Notes: generated from the sequence alone by a model not told the origin. DNA of 64,000 nt from Hyphomicrobiales bacterium (GCA_930633525.1 CAKNFP010000002.1:930001-994000), one strand, 5' to 3'. Positions 42,912 to 52,642 are shown, counted from the first letter of the stretch. Made by a program: numbers and translations.

Positions 42912-44136
42912 GCTCCTGTTTTGTTCCATTCTCACGATCTTGCCGGATTATCTCTATCGCCGCTATGTTCAGGGCAGGCGTGTCGGCAAGGAAATTACGC
43001 TTTATTCGGTTTGGTTTGAATTGCGGTGGGGAATCATTTCATGCTTGATGCTGACAATCGGGCTAATAACGGTGATTTTTTACAATCATCCGTCGACGAG
43101 TAACGTAACCGTATTCTTCCGGACAATCCCGGTATTGCCGGAATCCAATGGGCGTGTCGCGGAGATATTCGTTGGTTTCAGCGATGATATCAAGCAAGGC
43201 GAGCCCATCTTCCGACTGGACAGTACGCGCCAAGAGGCGGCGGCCGAGACGGCCCGCCGGCGAATAGCGGAAGCCGATGCGGCCCTTTTGGTGGCACGGG
43301 CTGACATTCTGGCCTCAGATGGCCGGCTGAGGGAGGCCAGGGGCGCCCACCAGCAAGCTGTCGACGAGTTGGAAACCAAACGCGAGATCTATCGACGCAA
43401 TCCAGGCGCGGTCGCGCTGCGCGATCTCGAGAGACTGGAGGTCTCCGTTGAAGGCCGCCAAGGCGCCATCGATGCGGCGGCGGCGGCGAAGCAGGAGGCA
43501 GAGGCAAGGGTTTCCGCGCTCCTCCCGGCGGAAAAGGCCAGCGCGGAGGCGGCGCTGGCTCAGGCCCAGGTCGATCTCGACAAGACTGTAATCAGGGCGG
43601 GCGTGACAGGGCGCCTGGAGCAATTCACACTGCGGGTTGGCGATGTCGTCAATCCGCTGATGCGCCCCGCCGGCGTGTTGATCCCCGAGGGCGCGGGCCG
43701 AGGGCGCCTGCAAGCCGGCTTTGGTCAGGTCGAGGCGCAAGTCATGCGCGTCGGCATGGTGGCTGAGGCGACTTGCATTTCTAAACCCTGGACCATCATT
43801 CCTCTCGTTGTCACCGGCGTTCAAGATTTCATCGCCGCCGGGCAGTTCAGGGGCGGCGAGCAATTGCTCGATCCGCAGTTCGCCGCTCAGCCCGGGACCA
43901 TTCTGGTGACGCTGGAACCACTCTATGAAGGGGGGCTTGACGGTGTCATGCCCGGCAGCAGTTGCGTCGCCAACGCCTATACCAGTAATCACGATCTGCT
44001 CGCCTCAAAGGACGTCGGTGCTCTTCGCGGAGTGGCCCTTCACGCCGTTGATGCAGTGGCGCTGGTCCATGCCATGCTTCTACGGATCCAGGCGCTCATT
44101 ATGCCAATCCAAACACTTGTCTTCGGGGGGCACTGA
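42904..44136 (+). CDS. HlyD-family membrane fusion/secretion protein
   Basis: 410 residues. An N-terminal membrane segment at about 40-60 ('IISCLMLTIGLITVIFY') is followed by a biotinyl-lipoyl-like half ('VLPESNGRVAEIFVGFSDDI', 'KQGEPIFRLDS'). Then come a long alpha-hairpin coiled coil (about residues 110-225) and the closing half ('VIRAGVTGRLEQFTLRVGDV'). The C-terminus has further hydrophobic segments. It would bridge an inner-membrane partner to the periplasm. No RND or ABC partner is adjacent; the small membrane protein overlapping upstream is the obvious partner. Confidence 0.85.
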   Translation: MLELLFCSILTILPDYLYRRYVQGRRVGKEITLYSVWFELRWGIISCLMLTIGLITVIFYNHPSTSNVTVFFRTIPVLPESNGRVAEIFVGFSDDIKQGEPIFRLDSTRQEAAAETARRRIAEADAALLVARADILASDGRLREARGAHQQAVDELETKREIYRRNPGAVALRDLERLEVSVEGRQGAIDAAAAAKQEAEARVSALLPAEKASAEAALAQAQVDLDKTVIRAGVTGRLEQFTLRVGDVVNPLMRPAGVLIPEGAGRGRLQAGFGQVEAQVMRVGMVAEATCISKPWTIIPLVVTGVQDFIAAGQFRGGEQLLDPQFAAQPGTILVTLEPLYEGGLDGVMPGSSCVANAYTSNHDLLASKDVGALRGVALHAVDAVALVHAMLLRIQALIMPIQTLVFGGH

Positions 44137-44266
44137 GGCGTAGTCAGCTATCGCGGGGCGACGAGGCGCTTGAGCACGAGAGGTTTACCAGACGCGGTAT
44201 TCTCCAGCGACATGTGACTTATGGAGCGTCTAAATGATCGCTGCTTGATTGCGGGTAAACAAAATC

Positions 44267-45397
44267 ATGGCAACCGATCCAATTCTCAGGACCTCGAGTC
44301 GTTCCGGAAAACTCAGGTCTATGCTGTCACTCAACTGGTTGCTGATCTTTGCCCCCGCCGCTGTCATCCTCGATCGGGCCGGCAATCTGCCCGCCGGCTT
44401 TGTGTTTTTTTGCGCCGCTATTGCCATCGTGCCCTTTGCACGGCTCATCGTGAAGGGAACGGAGCATGTCGCGGCCTATGCCGGCGCGACACTGGGAGGC
44501 TTGCTGAATGCGACCTTTGGCAATCTTCCGGAACTCATCATCGCCATCGCGGCTTTGCGTGCCGGCCTTGTTGAAATGGTGCGCGCATCAATCATCGGAG
44601 CGCTCCTGGCCAACTTGCTCTTTGCTCTGGGGCTTTCTTTTCTGCTTGGTGGGGCGCGGCACCGGAGGCAGGAATATAACCCCCGCGCTGTGTCGGCTTT
44701 TTCATCCACCATGGTGCTGGCGTGGCTCAGTCTGGCGCTGCCGAGCGCCTTTCACCGTGCCTTGGGTGAGCAGGTGGCTCAGGCTCAATATGTCATCCTG
44801 GATGTCATCGTAGCCGTGCTGTTGTTGTCTCTCTATGGGCTTTTTCTCCTCTATTCGCTGCTCACGCACCCTGAGACTTTCGCTGAACTCGGGTCGCCTT
44901 TAGCCGAGGAGGCGGGCGATCGCGCAGGGATGATCCGCGGCATCGCGATGTTGCTGGTGGCTTCCTTCGGCGCGGCCTGGATGAGTGAAATCCTCGTTGG
45001 AGCCGCGGAGCAAGCTGGTCGCTCACTGGGCATGTCTCAAATGTTCATGGGCGTCATCGTGCTCGCGGTCATTGGCGGCGCGGCCGAAACCGGGTCGGCG
45101 GTGGCCATGGCGCGCGCCAATCGCATCGATCTCAGCCTCGGAATCGCCCTGGGAAGCTGCGTGCAGATCGCTCTGTTTGTCGCGCCGTTGCTGGTCCTGA
45201 TCGCGCCCATCATTGGTCCGGTGCAATTCCAGCTTGTCTTCTCGCAAGCTGAAATGTGGATGTTGTTTGGCGCTGTGCTTCTCGGTCTCGCCGTCACCAT
45301 GTCCGGCCATGCGGACTGGTTCAAAGGGGCGCAGCTTCTGGCGCTCTACATCATTGTTGCCGTTGTTCTCTACCTTATCCCCGGGGCGACGCAATAA
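44267..45397 (+). CDS. Ca2+/H+ (cation/proton) exchanger, CaCA/ChaA-like
   Basis: 376 residues from the ATG at 44267, with about eleven predicted membrane segments. It carries both exchanger repeats: 'GATLGGLLNATFGNLPELII' (c-1, with catalytic Glu) and 'VIGGAAETGSAVAMARANRI' (c-2, with catalytic Glu). These alpha-repeats form the ion path of the CAX family. It would extrude Ca2+ or Na+/K+ in exchange for protons. An extension to the TTG at 44249 is possible but poorly supported. Confidence 0.92.
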   Translation: MATDPILRTSSRSGKLRSMLSLNWLLIFAPAAVILDRAGNLPAGFVFFCAAIAIVPFARLIVKGTEHVAAYAGATLGGLLNATFGNLPELIIAIAALRAGLVEMVRASIIGALLANLLFALGLSFLLGGARHRRQEYNPRAVSAFSSTMVLAWLSLALPSAFHRALGEQVAQAQYVILDVIVAVLLLSLYGLFLLYSLLTHPETFAELGSPLAEEAGDRAGMIRGIAMLLVASFGAAWMSEILVGAAEQAGRSLGMSQMFMGVIVLAVIGGAAETGSAVAMARANRIDLSLGIALGSCVQIALFVAPLLVLIAPIIGPVQFQLVFSQAEMWMLFGAVLLGLAVTMSGHADWFKGAQLLALYIIVAVVLYLIPGATQ

Positions 45398-45436
45398 GGC
45401 AATGTGTGTTGGACATGTTGGATATGTGTGTTCGCC

Positions 45437-45892
45437 TCAACGGAGCTGTATTCGCACCGCATCCGCGCCTCCAGCGAGCATCAGTCCCTGCCTCTTGGAT
45501 TGCAGCCGCAACACAACACCTTTGTCATTCTGCAGCCAAAGTCGCCCGTCGCCTTTGCTAGCCAGAGCCCAGCCGATGCGAGCCTGTCCGTAGATGCCTT
45601 CGAGATCGCGAGGACGGGCGAGGTTAAAGGCATCGCCTGTCGCCCTCAGCTTGGATACGCCTACTCCTCCAAAGCCAAGCCCATTGATCGTGAATGGATA
45701 GGTCTTCCCGCGGAAGTATAATGTGCCGCCGCCTACTGCCGCACTGCCAATAAACGCGACTTGGGCCTGTTCGATGACGACGCGCCCCGAGGGTTTGGGC
45801 TTCGCCGTTTGGGCGGAAGCACCCGGCAGATATATTGCCATAGCGAGAAATAAGAGAGCAGTGAATAGGCGGGCGCGCTGCGGAATTCGCAT
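45437..45892 (-). CDS. Exported protein of unknown function (DUF1134-like)
   Basis: 151 residues from the ATG at 45890-45892 with an AAGGAGAAGG ribosome site. A signal peptide covers about residues 1-28 ('LFTALLFLAMAIYLPGASAQ'). The mature part is Gly-rich and beta-like ('VAFIGSAAVGGGTLYFRGKT', 'YPFTINGLGFGGVGVSKLRA'), which resembles DUF1134/SYLF-type periplasmic proteins. That resemblance is from memory of pattern only. It is convergent with the cation exchanger. Confidence 0.6.
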   Translation of the reverse strand: MRIPQRARLFTALLFLAMAIYLPGASAQTAKPKPSGRVVIEQAQVAFIGSAAVGGGTLYFRGKTYPFTINGLGFGGVGVSKLRATGDAFNLARPRDLEGIYGQARIGWALASKGDGRLWLQNDKGVVLRLQSKRQGLMLAGGADAVRIQLR

Positions 45893-45987
45893 CACCTTCT
45901 CCTTCAAGATAACGCTACGAGGCCGTGGACATGACAGAGGCTCGCGTGCAAACGATCTTGCCAGCCGACGTCCATCGCAATCCCCGA

Positions 45988-46500
45988 TCAGAGCCTGCTG
46001 TCTCCCCACTTGAGGAAGAAGCCGACATCGCCGGGCATACCACCGGGCCATTCGATGACCATGGCCGTCAGCCTGAAACCGCCATCTTTCAGGTGGCTCT
46101 GCCAGAGCTCATAGGCTTGGCGCGGCCGACCGGTCAGGGTATCAGGCCAGGACGGATCGCTGTTGTTGATGGCGCGCCCCTTGTCCGAACACAAGGTGTT
46201 GGGAAAGCGCATGACCAGCAGCTCCGTGTCCCCGCGCTCCGCGGCGGCGCGCAGTTTCGAGCGTAAGGGCTGAAGGATCTGCTTCAGCCGCTCGGGGGTG
46301 AGGTCGATGCGTTCGGCAAGCTGCTTGACGAGTTCTTGCCGCGCTTTTTCCGCGCGATCCGTGCTTTCAATCGACTGCGACGCTTTTGCTATCTGCATCT
46401 CGCCCATATAGCGACGCAGATCGGCCGCCGACATGAATGCCTCGTCGCCGAGTTCCTGCCATGCTTTGGGTTCGACGGAGCCCGTCTTCTGAGCTTCCAT
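45988..46500 (-). CDS. Hypothetical soluble protein
   Basis: 170 residues, charged, no signal peptide or membrane segment. The N-terminal half is helical with coiled-coil potential ('ESTDRAEKARQELVKQLAER') and the C-terminal half mixed ('RFPNTLCSDKGRAINNSDPS', 'PGDVGFFLKWGDSRL'). An AAGGAG ribosome site precedes the ATG. I do not recognise the family. It is 96 bp upstream of the exported protein in the same direction and may be cotranscribed with it. Confidence 0.6.
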   Translation of the reverse strand: MEAQKTGSVEPKAWQELGDEAFMSAADLRRYMGEMQIAKASQSIESTDRAEKARQELVKQLAERIDLTPERLKQILQPLRSKLRAAAERGDTELLVMRFPNTLCSDKGRAINNSDPSWPDTLTGRPRQAYELWQSHLKDGGFRLTAMVIEWPGGMPGDVGFFLKWGDSRL

Positions 46501-47263
46501 AATATGTTCTCCTTGTCCTGTAAGGAGCGCGTGGCTGCGCTGGCTGGATTTCCCGTCCGTCGCGCGGCGATCAGCTCCTCGTTGGTCCGAATGACCCAGG
46601 CGAAGGCCGGTGAATTCAGCGAAAGTCTTTGTTCATACGTGCTGTCCGCTGCGGCGTCGAACTCACTGTTATTCCGGATCGGCCCGAAATGAGCAAAAGA
46701 AGAGAGATCTTCCTAGTTGCGTTCGATGATAACATTGTGTCCGCCCTCCGTTCTCCCCTGTACTCCCCGAGTACCACGCGGATATCCTGAAGACGTGCCT
46801 GACCTCGACTTGGGACGAGACCCAACCGTCAGGAAAGTATGGTTTCTTCCTACGCGGTTGCTTGACTGTTTGCGCCACCGGCTGGACATTTTTGCACGAA
46901 AGTAGCAGGGACAGGGAACATATTCCTTGCACCATTCGCCGGAAATGTCGGCTGGGGACATGGCTGCGCGGGTCAAGTGGCGAACCCGCGCCCCGCCGCA
47001 ATCAGGTGGTGCGCCGCGACGAGCTGAAGCTTGGCCAGTGTCCCATATAGACAAGAGCTTGACCCAAAGGATCAAGCTGCTCAGCGGGAATGGCGCGATC
47101 ATGATCCGTTAAAGTCGTAGGCGGGTTGCCGGCGTTAGGTGAGCAGAGTAGGCGCCAGGGGTTCCTGGTGAGCTGCGAACGGGCTTTCAGTCAACCCGTG
47201 GTTCTGTCCGCATGAACGGGTTCTGCTCAAGTCCAGAACGATGTCGACCGTCCGAGAGGGAGA
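46501..47263. other. About 760 bp without recognised gene
   Basis: Both strands have only short frames with no family signature. No strong palindrome or RNA gene was recognised. It contains the promoters for the hypothetical gene (leftward) and presumably for the PPK2 gene (rightward). Confidence 0.4.
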
Positions 47264-48111
47264 ATGTGGATGGGCCGTAAGAAAGACGATATAAAGGCAA
47301 AAAAAGCCGCGGTTGATGACACGGTGACTTCTCCCGCTCCCATGAAGCGCAAGGAATTCGAGGCGGAGCTGCGCAAGCTTCAGGTCGAACTCGTGCGGCT
47401 CCAGACCTGGGTGAAGGCGACCGGCGCCAAGGTCGTCGTGGTGTTTGAAGGGCGGGACACCGCGGGCAAGGGGGGGTGATCAGTCGGATCATGCAACGGG
47501 TCAGCCCCCGTGTTTTCCGCCATGTCGCCCTACCTGCGCCGACCGAGCGTGAGAAGAGCCAGCTGTATATCCAGCGCTATATCGCCCATTTTCCCGCCGC
47601 CGGCGAGATCATCCTGTTCGACCGCTCATGGTACAATCGGGCCGGCGTGGAGCGCGTCATGGGGTTCTGCAGCAAGGAAGAATACGAGCGCTTCATGCGG
47701 CTCGTGCCTTCCTTCGAACAGGAAATGATCGAGAACGGAATCACCATTCTCAAGTATTTTCTGGATGTCAGCCAGGATGAACAACGCCGGCGTTTTGCAG
47801 CGCGCATTGATGAGCCTATCAAGCACTGGAAGTTGAGCCCCATGGACACGGAGTCGGTGCGGCGCTGGTGGGACTACACTGCGGCTTATCAGGACATGCT
47901 GCGCGGAACGGATACTGCAGCGAGCCCTTGGTTCGTCGTTCCCTCCGATGACAAGCGTCGGGCACGCCTCAATCTTATTTCTCATTTCCTTAGCAAGATA
48001 CCTTACGAAAAGGTCAAGGTGGATCTTCCGAAGATGCCGAAGGTGCAACCGCGGCCCAAGGGTGTCGAGGATGCGTTGCCTGTTCGGGATACCGTCCCGT
48101 CATCGTATTGA
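47264..48111 (+). pseudogene. Polyphosphate kinase 2 (PPK2), interrupted by a one-base frameshift at the Walker A motif
   Basis: The first frame reads '[20 protein letters not shown]', '[20 protein letters not shown]', 'GKGG' and then stops at once. The continuation in the next frame reads '[20 protein letters not shown]', then 'FDRSWYNRAGVERVMGFC' (lid/DRSWYNR motif), 'EPIKHWKLSPMD' and so on to 48111. Adding one G to the G7 run at 47470-47476 restores the intact PPK2 (about 282 residues, the usual single-domain length). PPK2 transfers phosphate between polyphosphate and nucleoside diphosphates. The lesion may be a real mutation, phase variation in the homopolymer or a sequencing error. The second part could not be functional alone because Walker A is lost. 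Confidence 0.8.
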
Positions 48112-48246
48112 GCCGGGCTGGTCGCTGTGAGCAGCTGCATGACCGGCTGCGTCAGGAGAGTATCTTGATGGGCCTGTTGAGGTCGCTGGCCAAGTATGCA
48201 TTCTGAACGCCGGTGAGGACAGCGGCTCGGGAGAGGCTCCGCAGCA

Positions 48247-50025
48247 ATGACAGCGCATGACCCCCGAGAATCTGGACCGATCTGGTCAGGCCACACCCCG
48301 CTGAAACCTGAGAGCGAGATGGGGCGGGGATGGCTGCGCTGGATGCCCGGTCTGCGCACCCTGCTCGACTACAAGATCGGTTGGCTCGGACAGGATGTGG
48401 TGGCCGGCCTCGTGCTGGCGACGATGCTTGTGCCTGTCGGCATCGCCTATGCAGTGGCGTCGGGCCTGCCGGGGATCACCGGCCTCTATGCCACGATCGT
48501 TCCTCTTCTTGTCTACGCCATCGTCGGGCCAAGCCGCATTCTGGTGCTGGGTCCGGATTCCGCGCTGGCAGCTGTTATCCTCGGTGTCGTGCTGCCGTTA
48601 TCCCTTGGTGATCCCCAACGGGCAATCGTCCTGGCGGGCGCGATGGCGCTCGTGTCCGGAACAGTGCTTGTCCTTGCGGGGCTGGGGCGGCTGGGATTTG
48701 TAACCGAACTCCTCTCGAAGCCCATACGCTATGGCTACATGAACGGCATAGCCTTGACCGTTCTCATCAGCCAGTTACCGAAGTTGTTGGGCATTTCGAC
48801 AGATGCGACGGGGCCTCTGCGCAATCTGTGGGCGATCGGGCGATCCATGCTCGAGGGCAAGGTCAACTGGATGTCCCTGGCTATCGGACTGGCCACGCTC
48901 GCGGTGATACTGCTGCTTCGAGGCAGCAAACGCGTGCCGGGCATTCTGGTCGCGGTCATTGGCGCCGCGGTTTTGGTCGGGCTGTTCGATCTCGCTGATC
49001 GCTTCGGCGTCGCAATTCTGGGATCGGTTCCCCAGGGACTGCCTGGCTTCACACTTCCGCTCATCAGGCTTGATGACATCGTCCCCGTGCTTCTTGGCGG
49101 GTTCGCCGTCGCCCTGGTCTCCTTCGCCGATACCAGTGTGCTATCCCGTTCCTACGCTGCGCGCACAGGTGCCAATGTCGATCCAAACCAGGAAATGATT
49201 GGGCTCGGTGCAGCAAATCTGGCGACGGGTCTGTTCCAGGGATTTCCTATCAGCAGCAGCAGTTCTCGCACACCGGTCGCCGAGGCTGCGGGAGCGCGTA
49301 CCCAACTCACCGGCCTGGTTGGCGCCGCGACCATTGCGGTGCTGCTCATGTTTGCGCCCGACCTTCTCAGGAATCTCCCAAATGCTGCGTTGGCAGCCGT
49401 CGTCATAGCCTCGGCTATCGGCTTGTTCGAGGTGGCTGACCTCAAGCGGATCTATCAGATTCAGCGCTGGGAATTCTGGTTGTCGATTGTCTGTTTCGTC
49501 GGGGTCGCGGTGCTTGGCCCCATTCCCGGGATAGGTCTTGCGATCGTCATAGCGATTATCGAATTCCTGTGGGACGGGTGGCGGCCCTATTGCGCCGTTC
49601 TAGGTCGCCCAGAGGGCATCCCGGGCTATCATGACGTGACACGCTATCCCGACGCCCGCCGCATTCCCGGACTTGTGCTTTTTCGGTGGGACGCTCCACT
49701 CTTCTTTGCAAACGCGGAACTGTTTCGTGAGCGGGTGTTGGCTGCGGTGGCCGATTCACCCACCAAGGTTCAATGGGTTGTTGTGACGGCGGCTCCCGTG
49801 ACGAGCGTCGACGTCACCGCGGCCGATGCCTTGATCGAGCTGGACGAAAGCCTGCGGGCGTCCGGAATCGATTTTTGCTTCGCCGAGTTGAAAGATCCGG
49901 TCAAGGATAAGCTCAAAAGGTTTGGACTATCAACGCAGTTCGACGAGGCGCATTTCTTCCCCACGATCGACAGCGCGATTGCCCGTTACCTCAAGTCCAG
50001 AGAAGAGGGCCTGGACGACGCATAG
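48247..50025 (+). CDS. SulP-family anion transporter with STAS domain
   Basis: 592 residues. It has about eleven membrane segments, starting with 'LGQDVVAGLVLATMLVPVGI' and 'AYAVASGLPGITGLYATIVP' (SulP signature), 'GPDSALAAVILGVVLPLSL' and 'GFPISSSSSRTPVAEAAGAR'. A C-terminal STAS domain (about 460-585, 'FFANAELFRERVLAAVADSP', 'VDVTAADALIELDESLRASG') completes it. SulP proteins carry sulfate, bicarbonate or organic anions. It follows the PPK2 gene by 135 bp in the same direction; a functional link is not shown. Confidence 0.93.
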   Translation: MTAHDPRESGPIWSGHTPLKPESEMGRGWLRWMPGLRTLLDYKIGWLGQDVVAGLVLATMLVPVGIAYAVASGLPGITGLYATIVPLLVYAIVGPSRILVLGPDSALAAVILGVVLPLSLGDPQRAIVLAGAMALVSGTVLVLAGLGRLGFVTELLSKPIRYGYMNGIALTVLISQLPKLLGISTDATGPLRNLWAIGRSMLEGKVNWMSLAIGLATLAVILLLRGSKRVPGILVAVIGAAVLVGLFDLADRFGVAILGSVPQGLPGFTLPLIRLDDIVPVLLGGFAVALVSFADTSVLSRSYAARTGANVDPNQEMIGLGAANLATGLFQGFPISSSSSRTPVAEAAGARTQLTGLVGAATIAVLLMFAPDLLRNLPNAALAAVVIASAIGLFEVADLKRIYQIQRWEFWLSIVCFVGVAVLGPIPGIGLAIVIAIIEFLWDGWRPYCAVLGRPEGIPGYHDVTRYPDARRIPGLVLFRWDAPLFFANAELFRERVLAAVADSPTKVQWVVVTAAPVTSVDVTAADALIELDESLRASGIDFCFAELKDPVKDKLKRFGLSTQFDEAHFFPTIDSAIARYLKSREEGLDDA

Positions 50026-50105
50026 TTCCGAATTCCTCGTAAGGTTGCACCTGGTCGATCAGTTGTATGCTGGGATTAAAACGGCCTGCAATGTCCGGTC
50101 CGACC

Positions 50106-51200
50106 TCAGGCGAGTCGCTCCTCTCCCCGCCACGTCGTCGGCGTCAATCCCGACCAGCGCCGGAATGCCCGGGTGAAGGCGCTTGCTTCCGAATAGCCAA
50201 GTGTGGCCGCGATCTGCGCAAGCGGCATTTTCGTGTCCCCAAGCAACTGCCGGGCAATCTCGAACCGTATCTCGTTTGTGATCGTCCGATATCCTATTCC
50301 ACAGTCCTTCAAACGGCGGCTCAACGTGCGGCGGTGCATAGCCAGCAGGAGAGCTGTATCCGCGGCAGAACAGCGATGGCTGGTCAGCCGCGTTCGCAGG
50401 AGACGCCTGATATCGTCCGAAAACTCCGTTCCGGGCCAGCCTTTTAGCTGCTGAACGCGTTCTTCGAGGACGGCGTGGAGCATGGGGTCCGCGCCAGGGA
50501 TCCGGCGTTCGAGATCGCGAACCGGCAAAGACAACGTGGCGCTCTCCTGATCGAACCGGACGGGCGCTCGAAAGTGACGTCTATAGGGGGTGGTATCCTT
50601 CGGCTGCTTGCGGGGCAGAAGCACGTCGCTCGGGCTCCAATCAACACCGCACAGGCTGCGCAGAGCATTCACCGTCACGGCGAGGGCGCCGTCCGATATT
50701 TGGTCCGCGCTCTCGGCTTCGGGCTGATAGACCAAGAAGCTGAAGAGGGCTGTATCGCCGCTGATTGACAGGGAGGGCACCGCGCCGCGGTTCTGGATGC
50801 TGAGATTGGAAACCAAGCTGCGGAGCGCGTCGCCCACAGTCTCGCTGTGTTGCATGAGCCGGCCCACCAGCCCGAGAGATAGAATAGTCGCCCGCTGGCC
50901 TACCAAGAGCCCGAAATGAGGACAGTTGGCCCTCGTCACACTGAGAGTTAGCAGGCGCCCCAGAGAGGCATGCGGGATGACGCTTGTCACGTCATCAAAC
51001 GACGACGGATCGAGCCCTGCCTCCCGGATGAGAAGATTGGGATCGAGGCCAAAGTCCTGCAATATAGGAACAATCTCCTTGGCGACGCCAAGATGAATAT
51101 AACCTGGCGGGAGAGGACGCCCAAGCCAGGGATGGGCGGGCGTGGGCGTCGTTGAGCCCATCCCGCTTTTATTCTCTATGCGACACCCAATGTCCCGCAT
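50106..51200 (-). CDS. AraC family transcriptional regulator (Arabinose_bd domain type)
   Basis: 364 residues. An N-terminal regulatory domain of the OruR/ArgR-like Arabinose_bd type ('HLGVAKEIVPILQDFGLDPN') is followed by two AraC HTHs at the C-terminus ('LLAMHRRTLSRRLKDCGIGY', 'EIARQLLGDTKMPLAQIAAT', 'LGYSEASAFTRAFRRWSGLT'). An alternative start at Met14 is possible. It is convergent with the SulP gene. The perfect palindrome at 51410 lies upstream of it and may be part of its promoter. Confidence 0.9.
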   Translation of the reverse strand: MRDIGCRIENKSGMGSTTPTPAHPWLGRPLPPGYIHLGVAKEIVPILQDFGLDPNLLIREAGLDPSSFDDVTSVIPHASLGRLLTLSVTRANCPHFGLLVGQRATILSLGLVGRLMQHSETVGDALRSLVSNLSIQNRGAVPSLSISGDTALFSFLVYQPEAESADQISDGALAVTVNALRSLCGVDWSPSDVLLPRKQPKDTTPYRRHFRAPVRFDQESATLSLPVRDLERRIPGADPMLHAVLEERVQQLKGWPGTEFSDDIRRLLRTRLTSHRCSAADTALLLAMHRRTLSRRLKDCGIGYRTITNEIRFEIARQLLGDTKMPLAQIAATLGYSEASAFTRAFRRWSGLTPTTWRGEERLA

Positions 51201-51409
51201 CGGAGCCCCGACAACTTAACGGACCGGCATCTATCTAGTCGTACCGCATATCACTCACCATGCGCATCTGGACACTAGCATGGCGCATCGAGTTGGCAAC
51301 GGTTATCTTGCTGCGGTATGGGTGTATGAGTTAAGGAAGACTCGGCCCGTGTGAAACAGGCTGAAAGCAACAGTAAAATGTAAATATTTGGGCCGCTTTC
51401 GGCTCTGGC

Positions 51410-51439
51410 CCAGATTGTGCCGCATGCGGCACAATCTGG
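51410..51439. promoter_or_regulatory. Perfect 30-bp palindrome
   Basis: CCAGATTGTGCCGCA (51410-51424) is directly followed by its exact reverse complement (51425-51439) with no spacer. It lies about 210 bp upstream of the AraC gene start and about 230 bp past the end of the exported-protein gene. A dimeric or tetrameric repressor site is the simplest reading. The centre TGCCGCATGCGGCA is strongly symmetrical. No T-run follows, so a terminator is less likely. The rest of 51201-51666 shows no gene. Confidence 0.6.
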
Positions 51440-51666
51440 ATGGACTGTGAGGCGGAATAGTATCCGCCTTACGCCTGCTCGCCTGCCGGACCAGCGGTCG
51501 ACGATCAGCATGCCGTTGGGCAGGGACGCATAATACCTGAGGGGAAGCGATGCGGAGCCAGTTGGCCGCACCAGCTCCATCCAATACGGTTGTCGCACTC
51601 TGCCGACAAGACGCTTTTCCGGGGTCCACTGCTACAGCTCCGCATGCCCCCGACGTCTGATCGCTT

Positions 51667-52272
51667 TCAGAGCCTGCGTGGGGTGAGAACAATCTGCGTC
51701 GCTTCAGTGAAAACGAGGTTGACCATGTCGCCCCGGCGCAGCGTTTGCAGCACACTGATGACGGCGGGATCAATCACCCGCAGGGTTCTCGGTCCTTCCG
51801 GGCCAACATAGCGGACAGTGCCGCTTGCCGCATCAAAGCTCGTAAATTGTGCGGTAACCGTCGCGTTGCGCACGATCCAACGGGCCGGAAGGTTGTCAAA
51901 GAGCCCTTCATTGCGCGCTGTTGCGAAAACAACGTCGGGCTTTGTCCCTCGGCGAGCCGGCGTGACGGCAATCAAGGCACCTTCAACCCGGGAGATCGAT
52001 AGACGATCACGGCGCCTCAAGGCCGCGAGACTGCCGAAATCCTCAGGAACGGTAATACGCCATTGACGTCCACTTCGTTCCACAACCACGTTGCGGGACG
52101 GAAGATCGACTGAGACAACACGCACATCGACATTGTCAACTGCCACGACCCCCAAGCCGCGGACATTGACTGATTGTTGTGCCATGGCAGGCGAAGTATT
52201 CAACCCTCCTGCCGAAATGAATATTGCACCCGAGATGAGTGCGGCCGTCAAGTGGCGACGCGTTACGGGCAT
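51667..52272 (-). CDS. Exported protein of unknown function
   Basis: 201 residues from the ATG at 52270-52272. A signal peptide covers about residues 1-32 ('HLTAALISGAIFISAGGLNT', cleaved near AMAQ). The mature part is beta-rich with regular repeats of charged and valine residues ('VAVDNVDVRVVSVDLPSRNV', 'FDAASGTVRYVGPEGPRTLR'). It has no cysteine and no membrane anchor. I do not recognise the family. Small exported genes follow in the same direction at 52418 and 52733. Confidence 0.65.
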   Translation of the reverse strand: MPVTRRHLTAALISGAIFISAGGLNTSPAMAQQSVNVRGLGVVAVDNVDVRVVSVDLPSRNVVVERSGRQWRITVPEDFGSLAALRRRDRLSISRVEGALIAVTPARRGTKPDVVFATARNEGLFDNLPARWIVRNATVTAQFTSFDAASGTVRYVGPEGPRTLRVIDPAVISVLQTLRRGDMVNLVFTEATQIVLTPRRL

Positions 52273-52417
52273 TTTTGTCGATCCTTTGCTGACGAACGCT
52301 GTAGTGTTCTTGCGAGATAGATCACGTAGCGGGGAAAGTTGTCGAGAGAAAATGCGATTGCCGGAAAGGCTGGTCGCGCGGGAACTTGAGGTGGACACCG
52401 TTCTGGAGGCGCGGTTT

Positions 52418-52642
52418 TCAACGTTTCATTTTCTGAAGTGCCTGGGAACATTCCGCGGAAATCAAACTGGCGTTTGTCCTGAGGCATTGCAGAAGCCGGC
52501 TATTTCCCGCATGCACGCTTTTGCAGAATTTTCGCAGGTCAGTCCTGCAGTGCTTGGTGAATTCGGTTTGCGATTGCGCGTAACTCGCAAGATCCGCACA
52601 GAATAGGATTGCCAGAGCCAGGATTAATCTCTTCATGCGCAT
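52418..52642 (-). CDS. Small cysteine-rich exported protein (GLG1-type Cys-rich repeat)
   Basis: 74 residues from the ATG at 52640-52642. A signal peptide ('MKRLILALAILFCADLASYA') is followed by one cysteine-rich repeat: 'HCRTDLRKFCKSVHAGNSRL', 'LQCLRTNASLISAECSQALQ'. The four-Cys spacing resembles the Cys_rich_FGFR (GLG1) repeat also seen in bacterial exported proteins, probably with two disulfides in the periplasm. Longer starts add residues without signal-peptide character. Confidence 0.65.
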   Translation of the reverse strand: MRMKRLILALAILFCADLASYAQSQTEFTKHCRTDLRKFCKSVHAGNSRLLQCLRTNASLISAECSQALQKMKR

